The position numbers were made by a program, and so were the translations under genes. From the NCBI RefSeq assembly GCF_001273955.1, contig NZ_LIGI01000001.1, forward strand, positions 3,100,492 through 3,157,185: a DNA stretch of 56,694 nucleotides, given 5' to 3'. The notes beneath the pieces were generated by a model, which saw nothing but the letters and a program-made list of their open reading frames with translations, made no database searches and was not told the origin of the DNA. This DNA is from Bacillus sp. FJAT-27245. Lineage in GTDB: Bacteria > Bacillota > Bacilli > Bacillales > Cytobacillaceae. Of this stretch, positions 9,275-18,631 are shown piece after piece. Numbering within the stretch: the stretch's first letter is position 1; each line of letters starts with the position of its first letter.

Positions 9275-10042
9275 TAGCCCTGAAAGGAAGTCCGACCATT
9301 TTTTCATTTCCTCAAAACGGCTTCTCCTTTTATGCCATTGAATGGATTCGATTGCCTGGGCAGCAGCATACCATTTCATCCGCAGCTTCAACTCCGGTGT
9401 TAGCACGGCGCCATAACGGCTCAGCCAATCTCCCCAATCCTGCTCGGGGATGTACCAGTACAGGAGCATCCCCAGGTCAATCGCTGGGTCGCCGACCATC
9501 GCGCCGTCCCAGTCAATTAAATACAGTCGGCTATCTTCTCCAAGAAGCCAATTATTATGGTTAACATCGCCATGGCACACGACCTGTTCAGCCGATGCGA
9601 GATTTCCGACTTCTTTTTCCAAAAAAAGCTTTGCCTCCCGGACTGCCGGCATAGCCGAGACACCAGGGTCGAGGCTGTCTTCAAGTTTCCCGAGGATTCT
9701 TTCAGGAAGGGCAGGCGCCTTGCCAAGCCTCCGAAGCATAGCAAGCAACGGCTCGGAGCAATGGATTTTCTTTAGTAGCTTCGCAACACGTTCCTGGCCC
9801 ATTTCATGGGATTCCAGTTCACGTCCGCTTTTCCATTGCTGGGCGGTAATGACGTCCCCATTTTCCAGCCTCTTTGTCCACACCAGCTTCGGAACAATTC
9901 CTTCAGCGGACAACACCGCAAGGAAGGGTGAGGAATTGCGCTTCAAAAAAAGCCGCTGTTCATGGTGCTTTGCAAAATAAGCTTTCCCCGTGGCTCCCCC
10001 GGCCGGGGTTATTTCCCAGTCTTCCCCTAATAGATAATCCAA
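9269..10042 (-). CDS. ytmP: Aminoglycoside/choline-kinase-like phosphotransferase YtmP
   Basis: A 257-residue protein of the APH/choline kinase fold. It has the Brenner-type catalytic loop VCHGDVNHNNWLL and the metal-binding LIDWDGAMVGDPAIDLG. The physiological substrate is unknown; nothing suggests antibiotic resistance specifically. It sits between trmB/ytzH and amyX as in B. subtilis. The 3' end overlaps ytzH tail to tail. Confidence 0.87.
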   Translation of the reverse strand: MDYLLGEDWEITPAGGATGKAYFAKHHEQRLFLKRNSSPFLAVLSAEGIVPKLVWTKRLENGDVITAQQWKSGRELESHEMGQERVAKLLKKIHCSEPLLAMLRRLGKAPALPERILGKLEDSLDPGVSAMPAVREAKLFLEKEVGNLASAEQVVCHGDVNHNNWLLGEDSRLYLIDWDGAMVGDPAIDLGMLLYWYIPEQDWGDWLSRYGAVLTPELKLRMKWYAAAQAIESIQWHKRRSRFEEMKKWSDFLSGLL

Positions 10043-10137
10043 AATTAGTCACCTACATTGTGTCCGGCAGCCATCGGTTTTTGTTCCCGGATCTATTTTG
10101 CCAAAGTCTATAGTTAGCTTAAACGTGAATATTGAGT

Positions 10138-10173
10138 AGAAAGAAAAAGACAGCTATTGCCAATTTCAATAGC
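10138..10173 (-). terminator. Terminator of amyX
   Basis: GCTATTG (10153-10159) / CAATAGC (10167-10173), followed on the minus strand by TGTCTTTTTCTTTCT. The remainder of the 285-bp amyX-ytmP gap has no recognisable gene. Confidence 0.65.
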
Positions 10174-10327
10174 CATCTAATAAATTTTATCCCCTTTCGC
10201 CATTTTTCGTCAAGGGGAAGGATAAAAAAATACTCTTAAACACTATTTATTTCATTCCAAAGCTGGCAAGAAGCCGCTAAAATGCAGTACTTGATTGGCG
10301 GAAAAAAGCAATAGCCCCATTCTCTGC

Positions 10328-12469
10328 TTAATCCTTTACCAACACCATGACGCTGACTGGTTCAATGGATGCATTTGCATGAGGGGGAATTGTCCTTAAC
10401 GGGGTGGTTCCCGCATGGAGGTCATCGGCAAGGACATGCCATTCACCTTCCGGAAGCGATAGCTGGTGGATGAATACAGTCGGATTCACAAGAAGGATGG
10501 CCTCCATCTGCCCCCACCCACCCTTATAGTGAAGGCCGATAAGCGGCGGCGGCAGCCGAAGATCAGTAAGGGTGTCCCGGATTTGTTCGCTGCTTCTCAT
10601 CCTGAAGTGGGGTAGCGCTTTTCTGATTTCAATCATCCCTTGAATGTAGCGGACATTATCGGCGAAGGCCGCTTTTCTTTCCCAATCGAGCCAGTTGATG
10701 TTTTCAGGCGACTTGTAGCTGTTTCCGTCACCATGCTTCGTCCGGAAAAACTCCTGTCCGCTGTGGAGGAATGGTAGCCCCTGGGAAAGAAGGACGAGGC
10801 TTGTCGCCAAACGGTGGCACTTCCTTTTCAGGAGATCACCTGCATCGGCCAGGCATGCCTCAAGCTTATCCCAAAGAGTATGATTGTCATGGGATTCAAC
10901 ATAATTGACGGACTGGCCGGGATTGCTGAAAAGCGGCTCCCCGGAAAAGGCTCCAACGCTTCCTGCAATTGCTTCCTTTGTCTGTTCAGTATACGTTCCG
11001 TTTCCGAGGGCATACCCGCGTTCATACAAATTGAATGTACTTCCCTTGATGGCATCCCTGAAACGGTCATTGAATTGCCCGATTGATGGAAGCTTACGCT
11101 GGTTGCGGATGGTTGCTTTTTCACTCTGCGTGATTGGAGTATTGAGTTCCCACCCTTCGCCGATGATAATCATTCCCGGCTTCAGGCTATCGCACACTTT
11201 TCGTATTTCAGCCATGGTTTTGATATCAAGGATGCCCATCAAGTCAAAACGGAACCCGTCAATATTGTATTCCCTAACCCAATGGCGGACGGAATCCAGG
11301 ATGAATTTCCTCGCCATTAGGCGCTCGGAGGCAAAATCATTGCCGACCCCGGTTCCATTCGAAGGCAGGCCATGCTCGTTATAACGGAACCAGTATCCCG
11401 GGACAAGCAATTCAAAAGATGATTTTTCCCGGATAAACACATGATTATAAACGACATCCATGATCACTCTTATGCCAACCCCGTGAATGGATTCAATCAT
11501 TTCCTTCAATTCCCGTATCCTCGCGTAAGGGTCGGCCGGATTGCTTGAATAACTTCCCTCCGGAACATTGAAATGCAAAGGGTTGTAGCCCCAATTGTAT
11601 TCCGCCCGTGGATTCGTTTCATCAACCCCGGCAAAATCGTTGAATGGCAAAAATTCTATATGGGTGGCCCCAAGTTCCCGTACATGGGCCAACCCCGTTG
11701 GTTTCCCGTCTGGCCCCGCTGTCCCCGCTTCCGCAGCCCCTTTATATAATCCTTTGTTTACGGCGCCACTGTCAGGATGAATCGTAAAGTCGCGAATATG
11801 GGTTTCATAAATAACCGTATCCGCTGGGTGGCTGAACGGAGCAAGTTGAACTTTTGGAACACCCGTTTTTTCAAGGCGCGCCACAATCGCATGAGATCCA
11901 TTCGCGGCCACGGCTACCGCATAGGGGTCGACCGCCTCTCTCCACTCCTGGTTAACTGAAACCATATAAGTATACCTAGCATGCTCAAGGTCCCGGCCAA
12001 GCTCTACGGCCCATACCCCTTTTTCTTCCCTTTCCATTTTCACCAATTCAAAATGGTTTTCATCTGGCGGAAAAATCTTCAGCTTCACATTTGTCGCTGT
12101 GGGGGCCCACACCTTAAAGGACGTACGGCCGTATTGGCAAAAGGAACCAAGGTCCTCCCCCTCGTAAAAGAATTCCCGGTCAAACTCCTTGCTCCTCGTG
12201 ACAGCACCAATTTGAACGTCTGTCCTCATGCCGTTTCCGCTTATTACCCAATGGTCCATCCCAAAAGAGTAAGTGCCTGGAAATGTACAAATAAACTTGC
12301 TGTATCCTTCGATTTCATGGCGTTCTTTTATGGAGAGCCCATTCCCGCCAAGCCTATTCTCAAGCCTGAACGAAGTTGGCTCCGTATCATTAAGGGGCAG
12401 CGGAAGCAAAACAGTGATTGTATTCATGGCATCTAGATATGCAAAAAATGGACGATTAACCGAATCCAT
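10328..12469 (-). CDS. amyX: Type I pullulanase AmyX
   Basis: A 713-residue alpha-1,6-debranching glycosidase acting on pullulan, amylopectin or glycogen-type glucans. It has no signal peptide, so it is intracellular. An N-terminal beta domain and a CBM48-like module (about residues 110-200, TSFKVWAPTATNVKL) precede a GH13 barrel with YNWGYNP (pullulanase signature), DVVYNHVF, GFRFDLMGI (nucleophile Asp), IIGEGWEL (acid Glu) and YVESHDNHTLWD. ATG at 12469 (MDSVNRPFF) has AGGGG 8-9 bp upstream; a GTG at 12478 is too close to that site. The start overlaps the end of ytlR, so the two are probably cotranscribed. Confidence 0.94.
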   Translation of the reverse strand: MDSVNRPFFAYLDAMNTITVLLPLPLNDTEPTSFRLENRLGGNGLSIKERHEIEGYSKFICTFPGTYSFGMDHWVISGNGMRTDVQIGAVTRSKEFDREFFYEGEDLGSFCQYGRTSFKVWAPTATNVKLKIFPPDENHFELVKMEREEKGVWAVELGRDLEHARYTYMVSVNQEWREAVDPYAVAVAANGSHAIVARLEKTGVPKVQLAPFSHPADTVIYETHIRDFTIHPDSGAVNKGLYKGAAEAGTAGPDGKPTGLAHVRELGATHIEFLPFNDFAGVDETNPRAEYNWGYNPLHFNVPEGSYSSNPADPYARIRELKEMIESIHGVGIRVIMDVVYNHVFIREKSSFELLVPGYWFRYNEHGLPSNGTGVGNDFASERLMARKFILDSVRHWVREYNIDGFRFDLMGILDIKTMAEIRKVCDSLKPGMIIIGEGWELNTPITQSEKATIRNQRKLPSIGQFNDRFRDAIKGSTFNLYERGYALGNGTYTEQTKEAIAGSVGAFSGEPLFSNPGQSVNYVESHDNHTLWDKLEACLADAGDLLKRKCHRLATSLVLLSQGLPFLHSGQEFFRTKHGDGNSYKSPENINWLDWERKAAFADNVRYIQGMIEIRKALPHFRMRSSEQIRDTLTDLRLPPPLIGLHYKGGWGQMEAILLVNPTVFIHQLSLPEGEWHVLADDLHAGTTPLRTIPPHANASIEPVSVMVLVKD

Positions 12470-13439
12470 TCGCCTCACCCCTTTTTTCCAAGTGTGTTGC
12501 CCGGTCTCCCGATGCAGCCAGCCTGACCGCCTTTGGGACAGCTTTAAATTCTCCTATGTTTGCCATGCCGATATATTCGCCATCCGCATGGACGTGTATG
12601 GGAGAGAATGACTGGACCGTAATTTCTTTTCCGCGCAACATAAGTACTTCCCTGAAAGAAGTATGTTTTCCCCAAAAAACGCTCAAAAAAACGAGCAGCA
12701 GCTTCGCTTTTGACAGACTGTGGACAATCGTTATATCAAGTTCACCATCATCGGGCAAAGCCCCAGGTGAAATAATCATGCCGCCTCCATAAAAGGGCTG
12801 GTTCGAAACGGTTACAAACCATGCCTCAGGAAAGTCATGGACAATTCCATCAACCGTGACCCGGACTGCCGTTCGTTGATACGCAGCGAGCTCCTTCAGT
12901 AAACAATACACATAAACCAACTTCCCTAGCGACAGCCGGTTGAAGAGGCCTTTCATGCGTGATTCATTCGCTTTTTTCGACACGAGCGCATCGAATCCAG
13001 CCCCGGCATTATTGATAAAAAGACTTGTCGTGCCATTCAGGGAAAGGGAACCGCTATCAGTGTTTGTAGAGGCCATCTCCCGCATTCCGATAAGATGGCC
13101 AAGGGCTTCACTCGGGTCGGATGGAACATTGTACCCACGTGAGAAATCATTCCCCGTTCCGGCAGGAATAAACCCAAAGCTGGCATCAGCATAATGTCCG
13201 AGGCCATTCAGCACTTCATGGGCTGTGCCATCCCCGCCCACCGCAACCACGACAGACTCCTTCCCATCCGCCATTTTTGCGGCGAGCCGGGACAGTTCAA
13301 TGGCATGCCCCGGATATTCAGTAAAAAAAGCATGGTAGGGAATGTGAAGGCTTTTGAGCTTTTGCTCGGTTTTTTGCCAAACCGTCCCGCATTTGCCGTT
13401 TCCCGCCTTCGGGTTCACAATAAAATAAAATATTTTCAT
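12456..13439 (-). CDS. ytlR: Diacylglycerol kinase family lipid kinase YtlR
   Basis: A 327-residue member of the DAGK catalytic family. The nucleotide-binding motifs are NPKAGNGK, VAVGGDGTAHEVLNG and IPAGTGNDFSRGY, in the usual order in the first 110 residues; the C-terminal beta-sandwich ends with HADGEYIG. It should phosphorylate a lipid, but the substrate is not evident (DgkB handles diacylglycerol in Bacillus). GGAG lies 7 bp before ATG at 13439. It overlaps amyX by 14 bp. Confidence 0.88.
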   Translation of the reverse strand: MKIFYFIVNPKAGNGKCGTVWQKTEQKLKSLHIPYHAFFTEYPGHAIELSRLAAKMADGKESVVVAVGGDGTAHEVLNGLGHYADASFGFIPAGTGNDFSRGYNVPSDPSEALGHLIGMREMASTNTDSGSLSLNGTTSLFINNAGAGFDALVSKKANESRMKGLFNRLSLGKLVYVYCLLKELAAYQRTAVRVTVDGIVHDFPEAWFVTVSNQPFYGGGMIISPGALPDDGELDITIVHSLSKAKLLLVFLSVFWGKHTSFREVLMLRGKEITVQSFSPIHVHADGEYIGMANIGEFKAVPKAVRLAASGDRATHLEKRGEANGFG

Positions 13440-13480
13440 CTGCCGGCTCCTGCCCCTCTTGCATTCTATTCTCTCTCTCT

Positions 13481-14041
13481 TTATTGCGGTCCCAGGCTCT
13501 TTAGCCTGAACCGCTTTATCGGCTCGTATTTCGGGGTTGTGCCGATGTTTGTTCTGTATAGGACAACTTCTTCGAGCATAAATCCGAGATTGAGCGGTTG
13601 TTCATCAAGTTTTCCTGGAATAAAAGGGCCTTCGCCTTCCCAATTTCGAGCAAGTGTTACATGGGGCGAGAACGGCCTCGTTTCCAATTGGAATCCCGCC
13701 TCTTCACATGCAGTAAATACACTGCCCCTTAGTTTCGTTAGTTGTTCACTTTTTGAAAGCGATGCCCAAAACACCCGCGGGCTATCTTTTCGTCCGAAGG
13801 TTCCCAGACCGTTCATTGCGAGCGGGAATGCATCAGTGGTTGCGAGTGCTCTCCCGACAAGTGAACACGCTTTTTCCAATTTCCCTTCCGGGGCCGCCCC
13901 AAGAAAAGCGAGGGTAATATGCAAATCCTCATGATGGACCCAGCGCCGGAAAGGAAACTGTTTTCTTAACTCATCCATATTGCCTTTCATGGCAAGCTTC
14001 GTTTCCTCTGGAATCTTACCCGCAAAAAAATAATGGCTCAT
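13481..14041 (-). CDS. thpR: RNA 2',3'-cyclic phosphodiesterase (LigT/ThpR family, YtlP)
   Basis: A 186-residue 2H phosphoesterase. The two catalytic HxTx motifs are HITLAF and HVTLAR, about 80 residues apart. Members hydrolyse 2',3'-cyclic phosphate RNA ends. ATG at 14041 (MSHYFFAGKIP) is preferred over an upstream GTG because AAAGG lies 9 bp before it. It is close behind ytlR on the same strand (41 bp). Confidence 0.9.
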   Translation of the reverse strand: MSHYFFAGKIPEETKLAMKGNMDELRKQFPFRRWVHHEDLHITLAFLGAAPEGKLEKACSLVGRALATTDAFPLAMNGLGTFGRKDSPRVFWASLSKSEQLTKLRGSVFTACEEAGFQLETRPFSPHVTLARNWEGEGPFIPGKLDEQPLNLGFMLEEVVLYRTNIGTTPKYEPIKRFRLKSLGPQ

Positions 14042-14190
14042 ACCATCCACCCTTTAAGTACATTTTAGCAAACCATCCCCAAATAAGGTTAAACATTCCT
14101 TATTTTCAACAAGATGTACAAGCTCCATGCTCCATATTATCAAGCGATATTTTTATATTTCGATATGGCTGCAATTTCTTTTTCTTATGT

Positions 14191-14233
14191 TTTAAAAAAA
14201 TAGGGCTGCCCATTCATCCCGGGGCAGCCCTTT
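14191..14233 (-). terminator. Terminator of dat
   Basis: AGGGCTGCCC / GGGGCAGCCCT stem around a 9-base loop; minus strand continues CTATTTTTTTAAAA. Confidence 0.88.
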
Positions 14234-14261
14234 CCTGCGGGCTCCACTGAAGAGAAGCCGC

Positions 14262-15128
14262 TTAGCTATTCATGGCAAGCTTTCCGCATTGCCTTTCAAT
14301 CTCCTGCTCGAACAGGGATTGTAGTTTTCTTGATACAGGTCCAGGTTTTCCGCTGCCAACAGGCTGGCCATCCACTTCAACGACCGCCGCAATTTCCGTA
14401 GTTGTGCTCGCAACGGCAATTTCATCGGCTGCCAGCATGTCTACTACGGAAAATTCTTTTTCTACAAACGGAATTCCGGTTGCTACGCATAATTTTTCGA
14501 GCGTCTGCCTCGTAATTCCGTTCAAAATCAAATTGTTGGCCGGGTGGGTAAAGACTGTCCCGTCCTTAATGATAAAAATATTCGAGGAACTGCCCTCGGT
14601 AACCGTTTCCCCTCTATGGAGGAGGGCCTCATAGCACCCAGCTTCGGCGGCTTTTTGTTTTGCGAGGATATTGCCAAGCAAATTCAAGCTTTTGATGTCA
14701 CAGCGAAGCCAGCGGATGTCCTCAGCCAGTATCGTTTTCACGCCGTTGGCAAGATTGTTCGCCGGACGCTGCATGTCCCTTGTATAAGCGACAAGGGTTT
14801 GGGCAACTCCTGCCGGTGGGAAGGCGTGACTCCTGGGGGAAGTGCCCCTTGTTACCTGCATGTACACAATTCCGGTGCCGAGCTGATTTTTTTCAATTAA
14901 CGAATTAAATAATTTTTCAAGATCCTCAATTGGCCATCCGAGCTTCATGCCGATTTTTTCCGCGCTTGATACAAGCCGCTCGAGGTGCTCAAGTGCGGTG
15001 AACATCCTTCCATTATAGACACGGATAACCTCGTAAACACCATCCCCGAATTGATAGCCCCGGTCTTCTACATCGATTTTCGCCTTGTCCCGTTCAATAA
15101 TTTCCCCGTTTAAAACAACATATTCCAT
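14262..15128 (-). CDS. dat: D-amino-acid transaminase
   Basis: A 288-residue PLP enzyme of fold type IV that interconverts D-alanine and D-glutamate with their keto acids, feeding peptidoglycan precursors. Motifs: VEDRGYQFGDGVYEV near residue 25, the Schiff-base lysine in CDIKSLNLL (about 145) and ETVTEGSSSNIF. GGAGG precedes ATG at 15128. It follows pepV by 14 bp, so the two likely form an operon ending at the terminator at 14191-14233. Confidence 0.94.
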   Translation of the reverse strand: MEYVVLNGEIIERDKAKIDVEDRGYQFGDGVYEVIRVYNGRMFTALEHLERLVSSAEKIGMKLGWPIEDLEKLFNSLIEKNQLGTGIVYMQVTRGTSPRSHAFPPAGVAQTLVAYTRDMQRPANNLANGVKTILAEDIRWLRCDIKSLNLLGNILAKQKAAEAGCYEALLHRGETVTEGSSSNIFIIKDGTVFTHPANNLILNGITRQTLEKLCVATGIPFVEKEFSVVDMLAADEIAVASTTTEIAAVVEVDGQPVGSGKPGPVSRKLQSLFEQEIERQCGKLAMNS

Positions 15129-15142
15129 ATAATATCCTCCAC

Positions 15143-16567
15143 TTATTCTTCCCTGGCCAGTTCATAGATGGCCTGGGCATAAATTGACGCAGCCCTCAGA
15201 AGATCGTCGATGAACATGTACTCATCCTTCTGATGGGCAATGTCCGGCCTGCCCGGGAAAAGCGGCCCAAACGCAACACCGGACTTGAGCGACCTCGCAT
15301 ACGTCCCTCCGCCGATTGCAATCAGCTCAGCGGGATCGCCGGTCTGCTCCTCATAAACCTTCTTTAGGACCTGGATAAGGAAATCATTCTCCTCTACATA
15401 ATGGGGATTTGAATTTGTGAACCTGCCAATGCGGAAGCCATACTCCGGTACAACAAGTTCAACTTTCTCCTTAATCTCATCCATTTTGGCCGTTACCGGA
15501 TAGCGCAAATTCAAGCCGATCATACCGCCATCTTTCTTTGTATACGCAAGCTTTCCGGCATTGATCGTCAGCTCTCCGGAAATATCGTCCCTGTACGCAA
15601 CCCCAAGCCTGTTTCCTCTTGAATCTTTGAAAAAGAACTGGGAAACAAATTCGAAATATCGTTTTGCTTTCGTATCCACATCCAGCGATGAGATAAATTC
15701 AGCTAAATACAGGCCGGCATTCTTCCCATTCTCCGGCTCCATTCCGTGTGCAGATACCCCTTTGACTTCAAAAATCGTGTCACCGGCATCGACATGGACA
15801 TCTTTTTCAAGGCCGTGCTGGTCCATGAATTCAATGAATTTCTGCATGATTTCCGTTTCACCATTATGTACAAGAAGCGCTGCTTTCGCATAATCAGGCA
15901 CCATATTGTATCTGCGTCCGGCTTCAAACGTGAGCACTTCAACTTGCGCCTTTTCTTCTTCCACGGTATTTGTTACTTCCTGAACGAGGTCAAAATCTGA
16001 AATGCCCTTTTCCGCATTAATAATCGGGAAATCGGCATCAGGCGCGAAGCCAAGGCCCGGCATTTCCTCTGTTTTAAAATAACGCTCGACACACCGCCAA
16101 TTGCTTTCCTCATCCGTGCCAACAATCATCCGTACCCGTTTTTTCAGCGGCAATCCGAGTTCCTTTACAATTTTCATGCCGTAATAGGCGGCCATTGTCG
16201 GACCCTTGTCATCGAGCGCGCCACGCGCATAAATTTTCCCATCCCGGATTTCGGCTGAATACGGATCGCTTGTCCAGCCATCGCCTTCCGGAACGACGTC
16301 CACATGGCAAAGAATCCCGACGAGTTCCTTTCCCTCGCCCATTTCGATGTGCCCGGCAAGATTGTCGGTATTTTTCACAGCAAAGCCATCGCTTTCGCCG
16401 AGATTCAGCATAAAGTCAAGGGCTTCCTTGATTCCCTGACCTAGCGGGGCTTCCGTGGAAACAGCCTCCTCGTCCAGCACGCTTTTGATTTGCAAAAGCT
16501 TCCGGGTATCTTCAAGAAGATTGTCCTTCCTCTTTTCAACTTCTTCCATCCAGTTGACCTTACCCAC
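15143..16567 (-). CDS. pepV: Dipeptidase PepV (M20 family)
   Basis: A 474-residue zinc dipeptidase. Metal ligands: HVDVVP (CHVDVVPEGDGW), ARGALDDKGP, GTDEESNW and a late HQKDEYMFID; length matches PepV. The start is GTG (MGKVNWMEEVEKRK), with GGGAGG 8 bp upstream; no ATG fits better. It is cotranscribed with dat, suggesting handling of D-amino-acid-containing dipeptides, though specificity cannot be read from sequence. Confidence 0.93.
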   Translation of the reverse strand: MGKVNWMEEVEKRKDNLLEDTRKLLQIKSVLDEEAVSTEAPLGQGIKEALDFMLNLGESDGFAVKNTDNLAGHIEMGEGKELVGILCHVDVVPEGDGWTSDPYSAEIRDGKIYARGALDDKGPTMAAYYGMKIVKELGLPLKKRVRMIVGTDEESNWRCVERYFKTEEMPGLGFAPDADFPIINAEKGISDFDLVQEVTNTVEEEKAQVEVLTFEAGRRYNMVPDYAKAALLVHNGETEIMQKFIEFMDQHGLEKDVHVDAGDTIFEVKGVSAHGMEPENGKNAGLYLAEFISSLDVDTKAKRYFEFVSQFFFKDSRGNRLGVAYRDDISGELTINAGKLAYTKKDGGMIGLNLRYPVTAKMDEIKEKVELVVPEYGFRIGRFTNSNPHYVEENDFLIQVLKKVYEEQTGDPAELIAIGGGTYARSLKSGVAFGPLFPGRPDIAHQKDEYMFIDDLLRAASIYAQAIYELAREE

Positions 16568-17068
16568 TTAGAAAACCTCCCATGATAGTGTATGGGAAAC
16601 GCCCATAAAATAAGACTTTCCGTATGGCAATAATCTTACCAATAATTTTTTAAAAAACGAAGCAATTAACAAGAGAATCATGGGAATAGTACAAAGCCTG
16701 GTTTAATAGACGGCCTCAAACGTGAAACCGCCCACTCCCCCCGCTAAACCCCACCGTCTATTGTCCCTCGAGTGTTAGCCAAATATTCAAATAAATCACC
16801 TTTAAACTATAAGTTTATCGAAAACAGAATAAATTAATGAATTTTTTATGTTATTTCCGAATATTAGATGTAAACTTCACATAAATATTTTGTAAATTTA
16901 CTAAATTGGGTAGAATTCCTCAAGAAAGAGGGATACAATATAGACATAAGGTTTATAGTATGTTTTGGAAGGGAGTGGCTGCCAGGAAAGGATTTCTTAA
17001 CTGGGTCTTAACCTGCCGCCGTTAGAAGGATATGCCAAGGGTTTGAAAAATGGATAGGGAGTGGTTTT
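16568..17068. other. Divergent noncoding region between pepV and ytzE
   Basis: About 500 bp with no supported gene. It contains an inverted repeat AATAGACGG (16705-16713) / CCGTCTATT (16754-16762) around a C-rich 40-base loop, a strongly A+T-rich stretch (16790-16930) that should hold the two divergent promoters, and a leader of roughly 130 bp before ytzE. No -35/-10 pair convinced me. Confidence 0.5.
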
Positions 17069-17290
17069 TTGAAACCTTCGACTAACCGTATGTTAAACCG
17101 CATCAAGTGCATCTACATGTTCATCTCGAAGAACGGGACTGTGACAACACAGGACCTTGTAGAGGAATTCGGCATCACTCCTCGTACCATTCAGCGGGAC
17201 TTGAACGTCCTGGCCTATAATGACCTCGTCCAAAGCACAAGTAGAGGAAAATGGACCACCACGCAAAAACGGGTAAAAATGTCATCGTAA
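17069..17290 (+). CDS. ytzE: DeoR-type helix-turn-helix regulator YtzE
   Basis: A 73-residue stand-alone DeoR HTH: IYMFISKNGTVTTQDLVEEF, then GITPRTIQRDLNVLAYNDLV with the typical recognition helix and wing. There is no effector domain. The start is TTG at 17069, with AGGGAGTGG close upstream; the ATG at 17090 would remove part of the first helix. Targets are unknown. It is followed by a strong terminator. Confidence 0.85.
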   Translation: MKPSTNRMLNRIKCIYMFISKNGTVTTQDLVEEFGITPRTIQRDLNVLAYNDLVQSTSRGKWTTTQKRVKMSS

Positions 17291-17297
17291 AAAACAG

Positions 17298-17330
17298 GAA
17301 ACCGCCTAAAGCTGGCGGTTTCTTTTCATT
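17298..17330 (+). terminator. Terminator of ytzE
   Basis: GAAACCGCC (17298-17306) / GGCGGTTTC (17314-17322) followed by TTTTCATT. Confidence 0.88.
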
Positions 17331-17424
17331 AGGCTAACATCGGACGCAACCTCCCCTCTTTTCCAAGTAGCAGGGGATGCTGCTTATTGGCAAGTCAAAA
17401 AGAAGCGGAAGGTGCGGCATCCAA

Positions 17425-18294
17425 TCAGCGTTGGAAAATTTGTTGATCAATCGAATCAATTGAGGAAATCACTGTATAGAAATTTTCAATCTTCATTTTT
17501 TCGTCGATTTCCGGCTCATCATAATTTTCGCCAATGAATGAAAGCCATTCATCCTCCAATTCGTCAACGTTTTTACCAAACACTTCGAGAAGCTTTTCCC
17601 CGAGATTGGCCTGATTATAAATCTTCTCAAATTTCTCCAATCCATATGTATCAATTAAAAAGGTTACAAAGGAAGCGGCATGATAATAGCTCATCGCTTG
17701 GACAGCATAGTCATCCGGACCATTAATGAGTGGGCGAAAAAGGCTGTCATCCTGATCCAAATCCATCAGCTTATTCAGCGGAATAGCCTTCCCCATATTT
17801 AAGAACAATTTCATTACTTTATGGATTGGGTATTTCTGTTTGCCGAATCTATTTTCCATGTAAACCGCAAAACCTTCCTGAGTCAGATACCCCCTGCTTG
17901 AATCAAAATTATTACCATATCCCGATAAGGTATGAGTAAGTTCGTGAACAAGGGAATCCCTCCCGATCAGAACGCCGTATAATTTTATATCAGCCTTCGG
18001 GCCCCAAGAGACCTCACTCCCCTCCAGAAGATGAATGTTGATTTTTTTCGAAGGGGTATAGTCGGTTTTAAGTGTTTGCCTAATATCATCGTAAGCTTTC
18101 AATGCTTCCTTCTTAATAGCCGTTACCCTTTCCTCCGGGACATTTGCGGTATTAAAAATTCTAAAAGTTACTTTACCATCGTTCGTAACAGCAATGTTTT
18201 CCTGTATTCCCTTCGCTTCTTTTAGGGGCTGATTGTTTGAACAGCCAACCTATAAAAATAATAAAAAAGAAAATGCGATCAACCTATTTGCCAT
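17425..18294 (-). pseudogene. HELTH metallopeptidase-like lipoprotein, interrupted by one in-frame TAG
   Basis: From ATG at 18294 (GGGGGG upstream) the frame reads MANRLIAFSFLLFL, a TAG at 18250-18252, then VGCSNNQP and stays open to 17425, 289 codons in all. The N-terminus is a signal peptide and VGC the end of a lipobox; the amber codon sits at position -3, where Leu is expected, one base change from TTG. The mature part has a zinc-binding HELTH (VHELTHTL) and a downstream EGFAVYMENR that could supply the third ligand, as in gluzincins. A TTG at 18102 could start a 225-residue cytosolic fragment but lacks a good ribosome binding site. It could be a fresh pseudogene, a sequencing error or a suppressed stop. 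Confidence 0.8.
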
Positions 18295-18328
18295 TGAATC
18301 CCCCCAAACTATTTGGCGTATTCATACT

Positions 18329-18357
18329 TACATTTTATTACAAATTTAATGTATAAT
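18329..18357 (+). promoter_or_regulatory. Candidate promoter for the small membrane protein gene
   Basis: TATAAT at 18352-18357 with a weak -35 (TACATT, 18329-18334) 17 bp upstream. Confidence 0.4.
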
Positions 18358-18399
18358 ATAGGAAAATTACGAAAAACCGGGTTAAAGGTAGGGGGGCCT

Positions 18400-18612
18400 A
18401 TGGAGAAAAAGAAGGAAAGAATTATGAACATATTGCTGGTTTTCCTCATTGCCAGCCTGGTGGGAGGATTTGCACTATTTTTTATGGGTCTATATAAATG
18501 GTCGTTAATCGTAATGGGCGTATTCCTGTTTTGTACCATGTTCATAAGCAAATGGACAAGCACAAAAAATGCCGATTATGTTTACCGTGAACAACTTAGG
18601 AACAATAAATAA
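18400..18612 (+). CDS. Small two-helix membrane protein
   Basis: A 70-residue protein starting MEKKKERIM with two hydrophobic helices, about residues 10-30 (LLVFLIASLVGGFALFFMGLY) and 33-50, and a polar tail. Function unknown. ATG at 18400 follows GGTAGGGGGG. It is divergent from the interrupted HELTH gene and convergent with ytzG. Confidence 0.7.
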   Translation: MEKKKERIMNILLVFLIASLVGGFALFFMGLYKWSLIVMGVFLFCTMFISKWTSTKNADYVYREQLRNNK

Positions 18613-18631
18613 AGCCGCAGACGTCTATTTT

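Noticed and set aside
9450-9980. 176-residue plus-strand frame
   Set aside because: Lies wholly opposite ytmP, whose kinase motifs are intact.
9269-10042. Aminoglycoside resistance gene
   Set aside because: Only the general kinase fold is shared; it matches the conserved housekeeping gene ytmP in position and motifs.
16905-16939. ytzE promoter at TACAAT (16934)
   Set aside because: No acceptable -35 lies 16-18 bp upstream.
17425-18102. Intact 225-residue cytosolic metallopeptidase starting at TTG 18102
   Set aside because: The same frame continues upstream through a lipobox and signal peptide with a good ribosome binding site, broken only by one TAG; the short form has no good site of its own.
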